A stretch of 37,124 nucleotides of DNA from Hydrocarboniphaga sp. (GTDB lineage: Bacteria; Pseudomonadota; Gammaproteobacteria; Nevskiales; Nevskiaceae): the NCBI GenBank assembly GCA_023254435.1, contig JALRLM010000447.1:1-37124 (forward strand), given 5' to 3'. Below the pieces are notes generated by a model that was not told where the DNA came from, ran no database searches, and saw only the letters and a list, made by a program, of their open reading frames with translations. Within the stretch, counting starts at the first letter, position 1, and each line of letters starts with the position of its first letter. The translations under genes and the position numbers were made by a program. Below are positions 20,450 to 29,706 of the stretch, piece by piece.

Positions 20450-20860
20450 GGCGGCGACGCGTGCGGCCACTTCGGCCGCACGCAGCACCGAAGCCGGCAC
20501 TCCGCCGATCGCCCAGTTCTCCGGTGAGATCGGCCAGCAGCCTCCACGCACGCATTCACGCCTGACGCCGAGGATGTCGACGATCAGATCGGTGAAGCCG
20601 ACGAGCAGGCGCTGCCGTTCTTCGACTGGCCGCCCTTCGAGCACGAGGAAATGGAAGTACGGCGCGTGCTCCGCGCCAGCCTCCACCGATACGCCGCCGA
20701 CCGCGATGCGTTTGGCGGCATACGCCTCGACGAACACGCGCACGCGCTCGATCGGACTCTTCAGGCTCTCAGCGTAGAAGCGGCTCGTTTCCGCCAACAG
20801 TCGCTCGCACTGTGCATCGCTGTAGCATCCGTCGGCGAGATGAATCGTGAGGATGGGCAT
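20432..20860 (-). CDS. Tandem-fused tautomerase-superfamily protein (two 4-OT-like halves)
   Basis: [11 protein letters not shown]..(R/V)..VGGVSVE and [32 protein letters not shown] are repeats of one fold; the second half closely resembles the 4-OT at 8469-8726. Confidence 0.75.
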
Positions 20861-20875
20861 TGGTGTTCTCCAGCC

Positions 20876-21628
20876 TCAGGGAAGGCCCTTGCGCCGTCCC
20901 GCATCCATAAACAGCGTGCTGCCCGCGAAAGCATCGGCTTCTCCGGCGAGCAGCATCTCCACCGCCCAGGCAATCTGCTCGACCGAGGTGAAGGCACCGA
21001 TCGCGGATTCGCGCTTCATGTCGGCGTAGATCGCATCGACGTTCGAACCAGACAAGGCAGCTCTGGCTTCGGCGACGCGGCGCAGACGTTCGGTATCCGC
21101 GGGCCCCGGCGCGATCAGATGCGCCGTGATCTGGCGCTCGCCATAAGCCCACGACAGCTGGCGAATCAGATTGGCGAGCGCCGCATTGGCGACGCCCGCG
21201 GTGGCTGCGTAGGCGGTCGGTTCGAAACCGTAGTGACCGCCTATCGCAACCAGCCTCGACTGTCTCGTCAAACGATGGTCGACTGCGCGCACCAGCCTCA
21301 GCATGCCACCAACCTTGATGTTTACTGCATCGACGATGGCCTGGGTCGGGGCCTCGCGCACACCACCTGCGGTGGCGACGCCGGGGCCATGCACGATCAT
21401 GCGAACCGGCCGATCGAGATGCGCGCCGATCGACTCGATCGCACTGTCCGACGCGATATCCGCCGCGCACGCGACAATACCGGGTGCCTCGGCAACCAGC
21501 GACGCGAGCGAAGCCTCCGAACGCGCCACCGCGACCACTTTGAGTCCGCACTGCGCCAGCCGACGCGCAATGACCTGGCCCATCGCGCCGGTGCTACCGA
21601 CGACGACAGCGATTTCCCCTGTGCTCAC
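20876..21628 (-). CDS. Divergent short-chain dehydrogenase/reductase-family protein
   Basis: Rossmann N-terminus VVVGSTGAMGQVIARRLA, SDR-like length; YxxxK region reads YAATA (Lys absent). Confidence 0.75.
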   Translation of the reverse strand: MSTGEIAVVVGSTGAMGQVIARRLAQCGLKVVAVARSEASLASLVAEAPGIVACAADIASDSAIESIGAHLDRPVRMIVHGPGVATAGGVREAPTQAIVDAVNIKVGGMLRLVRAVDHRLTRQSRLVAIGGHYGFEPTAYAATAGVANAALANLIRQLSWAYGERQITAHLIAPGPADTERLRRVAEARAALSGSNVDAIYADMKRESAIGAFTSVEQIAWAVEMLLAGEADAFAGSTLFMDAGRRKGLP

Positions 21629-21637
21629 GGGCGCTCC

Positions 21638-22570
21638 TCAGGTCAGAACGGTGAGGAAGCTCTCACGCACGACATTGTCCTGTGCGAAGGTCGCCCCGCC
21701 GAGATCGGTGGTGTCCCAGACTATCGTCGGCGTATCCGGATAGTGCACGTAGCCCTCGGCGAAGACTTCGTTGCGATTGCCGGAGGGATCGAAGAAGTAG
21801 ATCGTCGCCCCGCGCGTCACCCCGTGGCGATTCGGGCCGACATCGACCGGAATGCGGTACTTGCCGATCTTGTCTGCTGCTTTGATAACGTCGTGAGCGG
21901 ATTCGAGCAGGAACGAAACGTGATGGAAGCGATTCGGCTCCGGCTGCAGCACGAAAGCGATGTCGTGAGGCTTGGTCGAACAGCTCAGGAACACCGCGAG
22001 CGAGATTCCGCTTTCGTGATCGATGATGCGTTCGGACAGATCGAAATCGAAGACTTTGGTAAACAGCTCGACGTTCTGGTCGATATTGTTTCCACCGAGC
22101 AGTGCGTGATCGAGACGGTTGATGTTGAAGCCGCGAATCACGCCTTCGTCCGGAGTGGTCCCCGGATTCAGGGTTCCGAGCGTATTGCCGATCTGCTCTT
22201 TTTCCGCGTAGAGCTGCATGCAGTGCCCGCTCGCCAGCGTGAATTCGATTCGGCGACCGGACTTGGGATAGAAGCCCGCCTCGATGTGGCGAACCTCGAG
22301 ACCGAAGTCGCGAACCTTGGCTTCGAATTCGGTCAGCGTGCGATCGTCGTAGACCTTCATCGCGACATAGTCGAGGCCCGGCGAATCGGATTCGCGCAGT
22401 ACCAGGCAGTGATGATCGTGTTCATCCCAGGCTTTGTAATAGACCTGGCCTTTGTCGTCCTGCATGACTTCGTGCAGGCCCATGCGATCGCCGTAATGCA
22501 GGCGCGCCGCCTTCATGTCCATCACCCGCATCGCCACTTCGCCCAACCGCAGTACGCCGCGCATTGCCAT
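21638..22570 (-). CDS. dmpB: Catechol 2,3-dioxygenase (extradiol, VOC superfamily)
   Basis: MRGVLRLGEVAMRVMDMKAARLHYGDRMGLHEV...RLDHALLGG...NRFHHVSFLLES...YFFDPSGNRNEVFAEGY. Confidence 0.94.
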   Translation of the reverse strand: MAMRGVLRLGEVAMRVMDMKAARLHYGDRMGLHEVMQDDKGQVYYKAWDEHDHHCLVLRESDSPGLDYVAMKVYDDRTLTEFEAKVRDFGLEVRHIEAGFYPKSGRRIEFTLASGHCMQLYAEKEQIGNTLGTLNPGTTPDEGVIRGFNINRLDHALLGGNNIDQNVELFTKVFDFDLSERIIDHESGISLAVFLSCSTKPHDIAFVLQPEPNRFHHVSFLLESAHDVIKAADKIGKYRIPVDVGPNRHGVTRGATIYFFDPSGNRNEVFAEGYVHYPDTPTIVWDTTDLGGATFAQDNVVRESFLTVLT

Positions 22571-22644
22571 TGATTCTTCCTCCAGTAAGAGCCCTTCGAA
22601 GAGCCGTCGTTGTCATCCGAAAACCACTCGGTCAGCACTTCGGT

Positions 22645-22660
22645 AGCAGCGCTCATGCCA
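22645..22660 (-). promoter_or_regulatory. Sigma54 promoter for catechol 2,3-dioxygenase unit
   Basis: Minus-strand TGGCATGAGCGCTGCT; same architecture and TGGCAT-N5-CTGC core as the dmpK promoter. Confidence 0.68.
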
Positions 22661-22758
22661 GCGCTTTCGATACCCGACACCTCTTCACAGACCATTGATC
22701 CGAAATACTTTTCTCAGCCACCCAACACAATCCGAGAATGCTGCGCCGCGGCACTTTC

Positions 22759-22768
22759 ACCAATTGGT
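22759..22768. promoter_or_regulatory. Candidate secondary activator site (palindrome ACCAATTGGT)
   Basis: 10-bp palindrome centred 43 bp (about four helical turns) from the main UAS at 22796-22811. Confidence 0.45.
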
Positions 22769-22795
22769 CGAATCGCTTCCAAAGCCCTCGAAAGC

Positions 22796-22811
22796 GGATC
22801 GATCAATTGAT
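22796..22811. promoter_or_regulatory. DmpR-type UAS overlapping the 3' end of the RND permease gene
   Basis: GGATCGATCAATTGAT, 16/16 identical to the UAS at 18555-18570; includes the permease stop codon (22803-22805). Confidence 0.65.
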
Positions 22812-25253
22812 GACGCGAGGGGAGCCAGCAGCCAGACGCGACGTGGCTTGCGTCGCGTTCTCGGGCTCGCGTCCCGGCTTGAGTAGGAAGTGCCCGAGCG
22901 CCGGCAGCAGGATCAGTGCACCGAGCATGTTCCAGACGAACATGAAGGCGAGCAGGATGCCCATGTCGGCCTGGAACTTGATCGGCGAGAACGCCCAGGT
23001 CGCGACGGCGATACCGAGCGTGATGCCTGTCAGCACCACGACACGGCCCGTGAACTGCAGCGCTTCGTAGTAGGCCTGCGACAGACTCAGTCCACGACGC
23101 AGTCCAGCCAACGTCACCGTCAGCACGTAGAGCGCGTAGTCGACACCGATGCCGACACCGAGTGCGATCACTGGCAAGGTCGCCACTTTCACGCCGATGT
23201 TCAGACTCACCATGAGCGCCTCGCACAGCACCGAGGTGAGCATCAGTGGAAGCACCGCGCAGACCACCGCGCGCCAGGAACGGAAGGTGACGAAGGCGAG
23301 CACGATCACCGCCAGGTAAACCAGCGCAAGCATCTGAAGATTGGCCTTTCGCACGACGATGTTGGTGGCCGCCTCGATGCCCGCGTTGCCGGCGGCCGGC
23401 AAGAACTTCACGCTGTCGCTGTTCTGCTCATTTGCGAAGGTTCTGACAGCCGCAACCACGCTATCGAGCGTATCGGCCTTGTGATCGCGAAGGTAGGCGT
23501 AGACCGTCAGCAGATCGCAGTTCTGATTGAACAGCTCGCGCGGAGCCCGCGTGAACACGGCGTTGAGCATGTCCTGGCTGCGCGGGATTTCGTACCACTT
23601 GAGGCTGCCTTCGTTGAGCCCCGCCGAGGCCCGCTTGCTGAGCGCCGCGAGCGACTGCGTTCCCTCGACTCCGGGCAGCTGTTGCAGGCGATACTCGAGC
23701 GCATCGACCTTCGTGAGCGTGCCGTATAGCGCGCATTCGAACTGCGGCGTCGTCACCATGGTGACGAAGGTGTCGCTGCTCGCCGCGTAGTTCTGCGCGA
23801 TGAAGGCGTTGTCCCGGTTGTAGCGCGAGTCGGGGCGCAGCTCCGGCGCTCCGGCGCTGGTATCGCCGATTTTCAGATTCGTGCTCACCGCAAATCCGGC
23901 TCCACCCAACACCAGTGATGCGACGATTGCGATCGTCGCCCACTTGCGCGTGGTGAAACGATCGAGAAACACCCAGAAGCGATGCTTGGTCTGTTCTGCG
24001 GCCTCACTTGCAACGGCTTCCGATCGCAGGCTGCGCGCCGCGGCCTTGTCGCTGACGCCGGTGTACGAAAGCAAGATCGGCAGCAGCACGAGATTGGTGA
24101 AGATCAGCAAGGCGACGCCGATGCTCGCGGTTATCGCAAGATCCTGGATCACTTCGATCTTGATGATCATGAGCACCGCGAAGCCAACCGCATCCGCGAG
24201 CAGCGCCGTCAGCCCGGCGACGAACAGGCGCCGGAAGGTGTAGCGCGCCGCGACCAGGCGATGCGTACCTCGACCGATGTCCTGCATGATGCCGTTCATC
24301 TTCTGCGCGCCATGACTCATGCCGATCGCAAAGACCAGGAATGGCACGAGTATCGAGTACGGATCGAGCTCGAAGCCGAGAACCGGCAGCAGGCCGAGCA
24401 GCCAGACCACCGCGATCATCGAGCAGAGCATTACCAGAGCGGTACTGCGTGCGCAGCGCGTATAGCCGTACAGCACCGCGCTGCAGACCGCGACCGCGCA
24501 AGCGAAGAACAGCAGCACCTGGCGCATGCCGTCGATGAGATCGCCGACCACCTTGGCGAAGCCATTGACGTGGATGCGAACGTGCTCGGACTGGTACTTG
24601 TCGCGCAGCGACTCGATGCGCTGGGACAGTTCGGCGTAGTCGATGCCTTCGCCGGTTTCGGCGATTTTGTCCTGCAAGGGAACCAGCACCACGCTCGATC
24701 GATAGTCAGGCGCGACCAGCAGGCCAATCTCGCCCGAGCGCTCGGTGTTGATGCGTACCTGTTCGATTGCCTGTGGCGAGCCGTCGTAGTCGTCCGGAAC
24801 GACCGGGCCACCATCGAGTCCGTCCTCGGTCACTCCGGTCCAGCGAACGGCCGGGCTCCACAGGCTCTTCATGTACGGACGATCGACTTCCGGATACAGG
24901 AAGACTTCGTCGTTGATCTTGCGCAGCACCTCGAGATACTCGGCGTCGAAGATGCTGCCATCCGCACTCTCGACCGCGATGCGCAGCGTATTGCCGAGCC
25001 CGCCGAGCTGGGCCTTGTGAGCGAGATAGTTCTGGATGAAGGGATGCGAGGTCGGCAACATCTTCTCGTAGGCTGCGTTGAGCCGCAGTCCGAACGAGAA
25101 GTAAGCGAGCACCACGGTGACGATCGCGCAGACCAGCAAAATCGGCAGCCGGTGATTGAACAGGGCGCGCTCGGCGATGGAGCCGGATCGGGCGTCGAAT
25201 TCTTCGAGCCGGCGGATAACCGGCTCGGTTGCGGCAGCGGAATGAGCGTTCAT
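22803..25253 (-). CDS. MMPL/RND-superfamily permease
   Basis: 817 codons; duplicated SSD/MMPL-type TM blocks, GMSHGAQKMNG and GVGIGVDYALYV motifs. ATG 25253 overlaps the upstream stop. Confidence 0.88.
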   Translation of the reverse strand: MNAHSAAATEPVIRRLEEFDARSGSIAERALFNHRLPILLVCAIVTVVLAYFSFGLRLNAAYEKMLPTSHPFIQNYLAHKAQLGGLGNTLRIAVESADGSIFDAEYLEVLRKINDEVFLYPEVDRPYMKSLWSPAVRWTGVTEDGLDGGPVVPDDYDGSPQAIEQVRINTERSGEIGLLVAPDYRSSVVLVPLQDKIAETGEGIDYAELSQRIESLRDKYQSEHVRIHVNGFAKVVGDLIDGMRQVLLFFACAVAVCSAVLYGYTRCARSTALVMLCSMIAVVWLLGLLPVLGFELDPYSILVPFLVFAIGMSHGAQKMNGIMQDIGRGTHRLVAARYTFRRLFVAGLTALLADAVGFAVLMIIKIEVIQDLAITASIGVALLIFTNLVLLPILLSYTGVSDKAAARSLRSEAVASEAAEQTKHRFWVFLDRFTTRKWATIAIVASLVLGGAGFAVSTNLKIGDTSAGAPELRPDSRYNRDNAFIAQNYAASSDTFVTMVTTPQFECALYGTLTKVDALEYRLQQLPGVEGTQSLAALSKRASAGLNEGSLKWYEIPRSQDMLNAVFTRAPRELFNQNCDLLTVYAYLRDHKADTLDSVVAAVRTFANEQNSDSVKFLPAAGNAGIEAATNIVVRKANLQMLALVYLAVIVLAFVTFRSWRAVVCAVLPLMLTSVLCEALMVSLNIGVKVATLPVIALGVGIGVDYALYVLTVTLAGLRRGLSLSQAYYEALQFTGRVVVLTGITLGIAVATWAFSPIKFQADMGILLAFMFVWNMLGALILLPALGHFLLKPGREPENATQATSRLAAGSPRVIN

Positions 25254-26341
25254 GGCGTCGAAGCGGTTTCGAGATTCGCCGGTGCGATGCGCGTCAGTCC
25301 GCGCACGCCGGCCAGGACGAGGCCACCGTCGGCAGCGACGACGACGCTCGTGAACGAGAACGACTGCGGCGGCTTCACCGCATGGAAGGCGGATTCTCCG
25401 CGGCGGCGGCGCAAGACCCGGCCGGCCTCGTCCACCAGAACGAGCGAGCGATCCGGCAAGCTCGTGGCCGCTGTCACCGTAATCGCCTGCCCGAGATCGA
25501 GCGTCTGCCACGATGCACCACCGTCGCCCGATTGCAGCGCATTACCGCGCAAGCCGTAGGCGATCAGTCCGGCATCGGTTTGTTCGGCGACGCCGAAGTA
25601 GGTTCCGCGATATGGCGTCGTCAGCGTCTGGAAGCGAGCGCCATCATCACTCGACTCGAACAAGGCGCCCTGCTCTCCGGCGATGTAGTACCGATCGGCC
25701 GTTGCATACAGGCGATACAGATGCTTGCCGCGCGGATTGTCGAGCGCATCGCGACGCGACTGCCAATGCTGTCCAGCATCGCGGGTCTCGAAGATAGCGC
25801 CGTAAGCCCCGATCGCAAACCCATGCTCGGGCGTGAGGAAGCACACGTCGAGCAGCGGATTGTCGAGCGACGCATCGACTGCCTGCGTCGCATCGCGAAG
25901 CCGGCGCTGCGCGGCCGGTTCGTCGGTCGCTGCGGCTTTGGCCGCTTCGAGTTCGAGAGCGGCGCCCTGCTTGCCGTCGAGCACCCGCGTCCAGCTTTCG
26001 CCGCCGTCATCGCTACGCAGAATCAGGCCGGCATGACCGACGGCCCAGCCGGCTTTCGGCGTCGGAAACGACAGAGCGGTCAGCGTGACACTGGTCGGAA
26101 CCTTCGCCTGGCGCCAGCTCGCTCCATTGTCGTCGGACAACAGCACGATGCCGCGCTCGCCTACGGCCACCAGCCGATCACCGGCGCGCGTCACCGCGAG
26201 CAGCACGCCGGTTTCGGGGTGTCGCGCCATCTCGGCTGGACGACTCAAGGGATCGGTCGTCGGCGCTGCAATCGCGAAACCGACGGGCCATGTCGCCAGC
26301 GCCAGTAGAGCCGCTCGTCCCAGCATGAGAGGGCGCTTCAT
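25250..26341 (-). CDS. YCF48/BNR-repeat beta-propeller protein, exported
   Basis: Signal peptide MKRPLMLGRAALLALATWPVGFAIAAP; repeats LLSDDNGASWRQ, LRSDDGGESWTRV, FETRDAGQHWQS, FESSDDGARFQ, QSGDGGASWQ. Confidence 0.85.
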   Translation of the reverse strand: MKRPLMLGRAALLALATWPVGFAIAAPTTDPLSRPAEMARHPETGVLLAVTRAGDRLVAVGERGIVLLSDDNGASWRQAKVPTSVTLTALSFPTPKAGWAVGHAGLILRSDDGGESWTRVLDGKQGAALELEAAKAAATDEPAAQRRLRDATQAVDASLDNPLLDVCFLTPEHGFAIGAYGAIFETRDAGQHWQSRRDALDNPRGKHLYRLYATADRYYIAGEQGALFESSDDGARFQTLTTPYRGTYFGVAEQTDAGLIAYGLRGNALQSGDGGASWQTLDLGQAITVTAATSLPDRSLVLVDEAGRVLRRRRGESAFHAVKPPQSFSFTSVVVAADGGLVLAGVRGLTRIAPANLETASTP

Positions 26342-26351
26342 CGCTGCCGCC

Positions 26352-27707
26352 TCAGCGCGCCGCTTCGTCGGCGACCGCATCGCCGGTGAAGTAAGTCTCC
26401 GGCTTGCGCGGCACGATGCGGTAATACTCTTCGTTGAGCGCCTGCACGGAGCTATAGGTATTGGCCTGCAGGTTATAGATGGTCGCCGGCTTGACGAGCA
26501 CGCCAGGCAACGAGGGCATTACGAAAGGCGTCATCTGCGTGGTGCGCCAGAGCTTGCCCTCGGCGTCGTAGCCGTCCATGAGCAACAGCACCCAGCTGTC
26601 CTCGTCAAAGTAGAAGCGGCGCGTGGGCACCGCGTGGCGCTTGCCCGACGCAACCGTGGCTTCCACTTCCCAGACGCGATGCAGCTCCCAGCGCAGCTTG
26701 TCCGGATTCAGATGGAACTTGGAGTAAGCCTCGTCGACCTTTGCGGTGACGAGGGCGTTGCTGTTGTACGGGACGTAGAGCTCCTTCTTGCCGATCAACT
26801 TCCAGTCGTAGCGATCGACTGCACCGAGAAAGCCCTGCACCTCGTCGAAATAGTTCGCGCCCGAGGCGACGAAGTCCGGCGTGTCGTAGGCCACCGTCGG
26901 AGCACGGCGCACACGACGCTGGCCGACCAGATACTGCCAGGCCTGGCGATAGCTCTTGGGGTTGATGCTGTCACGGATCACCAGCGATTCACCGGCCTTG
27001 AACGGCGGCGCCGTGGTGCTGAAGCGCTGGATGAAGTATTCGCCCGACCACGACTCCGGCGAGCCATCCTTGTAGTAATACGGATACTGGAACGACTCGT
27101 CATTGCGCGTGGCCAGCGTGCGTTGGCCATCGGCGGTGCCCACCAGATTCTTGAACCCGAGCTCGGTGGATTCGGCCTCCAGGCGCAGCTGGTAGTTCCA
27201 GATGACTTCGGAACCGTTCTTGGGAATCGGAAACGGAATGCCACCGTAGCAGTTCTGCACCGAGTTGCCGTTGACGACGGTGGTGCAGCGCGTGGCGTTC
27301 TTGTAGGTGTTGTCGTAGACGTACTGCGGAGCAGCGGCCGTGCGATGCGTGGGGTAGACATCGACGTGGAAGCTGTCCGGGTATTTTTTCAGCAGCGCCT
27401 GAGTGCCATCGCTGAGCTTGTCGGCGTGCGCCGCCATGGTCTTGGCATCGATCTTCAGCAGCGGCTTTTCATCGGCAAAGATCGTGGTGGGAATGTCGCC
27501 CATCTTGCCACCCGGCAATGCCGTGGTTTGGCCACCTTTCCATTCGGGAATCGAGCCGTCCTTGTTGCCTGCTTTTTCGCCGCCCAGCGGCGTCAGCGCG
27601 CCCTTGAGCGTTTCGGCTTCCTGCGCGCTGACGGCCGCGCTCGCACTGGTCGTTGGCAGCAGGGCCGATGCCGCCAAAGCCGCCACTGCTATGTGTTCGA
27701 GTTTCAT
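26352..27707 (-). CDS. DUF1329 (LolA/LolB-like) periplasmic/outer-membrane protein
   Basis: 451 aa with signal peptide; IPEWKGG, GGIPFPIPKNGSEVIWNYQLR, RRFYFDEDSWVLLLMDGYDAEGKLWR typical of DUF1329. Confidence 0.85.
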   Translation of the reverse strand: MKLEHIAVAALAASALLPTTSASAAVSAQEAETLKGALTPLGGEKAGNKDGSIPEWKGGQTTALPGGKMGDIPTTIFADEKPLLKIDAKTMAAHADKLSDGTQALLKKYPDSFHVDVYPTHRTAAAPQYVYDNTYKNATRCTTVVNGNSVQNCYGGIPFPIPKNGSEVIWNYQLRLEAESTELGFKNLVGTADGQRTLATRNDESFQYPYYYKDGSPESWSGEYFIQRFSTTAPPFKAGESLVIRDSINPKSYRQAWQYLVGQRRVRRAPTVAYDTPDFVASGANYFDEVQGFLGAVDRYDWKLIGKKELYVPYNSNALVTAKVDEAYSKFHLNPDKLRWELHRVWEVEATVASGKRHAVPTRRFYFDEDSWVLLLMDGYDAEGKLWRTTQMTPFVMPSLPGVLVKPATIYNLQANTYSSVQALNEEYYRIVPRKPETYFTGDAVADEAAR

Positions 27708-27721
27708 GTTCTGATCTCCTC

Positions 27722-29419
27722 TTAGAAACTGCGCTTGATCGACAGGCTCGCGAAGTCGCGATCGGCGTAGTACTGGTCGTAACTGGCAAACGTGGTTTCA
27801 TCAGCCTGCAGCGAAGGCGCAGGGCCTTTGGGACCGTAGTAGTGGGTCACCTGAAGGCTGGCGCGCCAGACCTTCTTGTAGTCGACGTTCACGCCCACGC
27901 TGATGTCGCCACCGTGTTCGGGCGAGAGCTGGATGACCGCCGAGCGGCCGTCGATGCCGTAGCCGATGCCGATCGGAATCTGCAGGTCCACGTTCGGCAG
28001 CACTTGGAAGTATTCGGGCTGGAACACCATCCGCACGAAGCTCGCATTGCGCGTGTGCGTGCTATTGAGCACACCGTCAGGGAAGGCCGGATTGCTCGGG
28101 TTGCGGTCGACGCTGAGCAGGCGGTTGAATGCGAACTCACCGACCACGCTGGCACCGTCCCAGGCGAACGAACCCGGATAGACGCTGATGGCCGAGAGGT
28201 TCACATGCAGCGTGTTGCCGAGCGCGTAGGGCGTGTTGCGATCGTTGTCGAGCGTCGGGTCGAAGTTGACGACCAGATCGCCCAGCGGATGCAGCGGCGT
28301 ATGGCGGCGCGTGGAGACTTCACCGGCCACATTGGTCTCACCGACCACGGTCGAGAAGCTCGCACCGTAGACGGTGATGTCGCGTGCATACGCCAAGTAG
28401 TAGGTACCGCCACCGTAGAGTCCGTCCGCATCAGTGGCGTTGAACACCGGGATTGGAGACTTCTCGTCGTACCGGGCCGCGTAGAGGCCGTAATCGACGT
28501 CGCTACCCGGAATGCGGAACTTGATGCGCCCGCCGAACTGGCCGTGGTCACGGCCGCTCTGATCGGCGATGCGGTTGGCCGCGCCTCCCGTGGGCGTCAG
28601 CAACAGATCGGCACCGGCACCGACGAAGTCCGCCGGGCTGAAGTAGCTGCCCGAAGCTGGCAGACGCAGCCCACGCCAGTCGAACTGATAGTAGGCGCCG
28701 ATCGATAAATCCGAATTGATCTGCAGGTTGGTCGACACCTGGCCAACGGGCAGCGCGATCTCCTTGAACTGCGAATTCGGGATCGAATAGAGCTTGATGA
28801 GGTCGATGGGCCCTTGCGCAGCCGCGATGCCATTGGCACCGAGAAACAGCGTCTCACCGTAGACCAGCGTGAAGCGGCCCGCGCGCCCACTGAGCTTCAT
28901 GCCATCGGCGAAGTCGAGGTTGCCATAGACGAATGCATCGAAGAACTCGGCCTTGCGGCCCATGACATTGCGCGCCGACGAGGCGAGCTCGTTGTTCGCG
29001 CCGCCCGTGAGCGCCTGCTGGCGATTGGGCAGCGACGAGTACGGCGCCGTGGTCGGAAAATCGAAGTCGTCCTGCCGATAGACCGTGTCGTACCAGCCGG
29101 CACCGGAGACACGCACACCGAAGGCGCGTTGGTACGAGAGTTCGAGTTCGCTCAGCAGATCAACGCGATTGTTGATCATGCCGCCATCGAAATTCAGGTC
29201 ACCAAAGTCCACGTTGGGATTGGCCGTCGATGCTGCGACGCTCTGGCTCGGGTCTTCGATGCGAAAGGCTGCGGTGTACTTGAGCGTGTTGTCCCAACGG
29301 ACTTTCAGCGCCGGCACGCCGGTATCGATGCCGAAGGCCTCAGCCAGGTCTGGCCGCAAGGCCGCACACAGCAGCGCCGCTGCCACCACTCTTGAAGCGT
29401 TCCGTTTTGCATTGTTCAC
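27722..29419 (-). CDS. DUF1302 outer-membrane beta-barrel protein
   Basis: Signal sequence, alternating barrel strands, terminal Phe (SIKRSF). GTG 29419 preferred: minus-strand GGAGGAG Shine-Dalgarno lies just upstream. Confidence 0.85.
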   Translation of the reverse strand: MNNAKRNASRVVAAALLCAALRPDLAEAFGIDTGVPALKVRWDNTLKYTAAFRIEDPSQSVAASTANPNVDFGDLNFDGGMINNRVDLLSELELSYQRAFGVRVSGAGWYDTVYRQDDFDFPTTAPYSSLPNRQQALTGGANNELASSARNVMGRKAEFFDAFVYGNLDFADGMKLSGRAGRFTLVYGETLFLGANGIAAAQGPIDLIKLYSIPNSQFKEIALPVGQVSTNLQINSDLSIGAYYQFDWRGLRLPASGSYFSPADFVGAGADLLLTPTGGAANRIADQSGRDHGQFGGRIKFRIPGSDVDYGLYAARYDEKSPIPVFNATDADGLYGGGTYYLAYARDITVYGASFSTVVGETNVAGEVSTRRHTPLHPLGDLVVNFDPTLDNDRNTPYALGNTLHVNLSAISVYPGSFAWDGASVVGEFAFNRLLSVDRNPSNPAFPDGVLNSTHTRNASFVRMVFQPEYFQVLPNVDLQIPIGIGYGIDGRSAVIQLSPEHGGDISVGVNVDYKKVWRASLQVTHYYGPKGPAPSLQADETTFASYDQYYADRDFASLSIKRSF

Positions 29420-29561
29420 GCTGGCTCTCCTCCGCACTTGTTATCGTTCTGCCGCGTTGGCGGCGGCCCCGCAGGGGGCTCTGGTTCTATGAGGAGCGGA
29501 CCGCGTGATGACGAACGCCGCATCGCTCCTGATGCGGAGCGAACGGTATCCACGGCAAGCC

Positions 29562-29608
29562 ATACCGTCTAATACTGATGGAACAACATTGAGATACCTG
29601 ATCGGTAT
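29562..29608 (-). promoter_or_regulatory. Two-part LysR-type operator upstream of the DUF1302-DUF1329-YCF48-RND operon
   Basis: ATACCGTCTAATAC (29562-29575), 18-nt spacer, ATAC-CTGATCG-GTAT (29594-29608); same order, spacing and orientation as 12678-12724. Confidence 0.7.
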
Positions 29609-29673
29609 TCCACTGGCCGCAACTCGGCTCGTGTGCCGGGGCCGTGTACGTCGTGCACGGTGAACATCGCCCA

Positions 29674-29706
29674 TAGAAAACGGAGGGCTATGCCAGCAGA
29701 GCCCTC
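29674..29706 (-). terminator. Candidate Rho-independent terminator (minus strand)
   Basis: Stem GAGGGCT-N10-AGCCCTC (29683-29706) followed on the minus strand by CCGTTTTCT. Confidence 0.5.

Noticed and set aside
20651-22573. 640-aa plus-strand ORF
   Set aside because: Antisense to tautomerase, SDR and catechol dioxygenase, all of which have clear family motifs.
23982-25559. 525-aa plus-strand ORF
   Set aside because: Antisense to the RND permease; shadow of the GC-rich coding strand.
26085-27725. 546-aa plus-strand ORF
   Set aside because: Antisense to DUF1329 and YCF48 genes.
29524-29541. CGCTCC-TGATGC-GGAGCG hairpin as a terminator
   Set aside because: Short stem with no T tract; could be a leader hairpin but not supportable as a terminator.
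29440-29700. Possible sigma54 promoter upstream of the DUF1302 operon
   Set aside because: No TGGCAY-N5-TTGCW-like element with correct GG/GC spacing was found on the minus strand; the LysR-type operator explains the region better.
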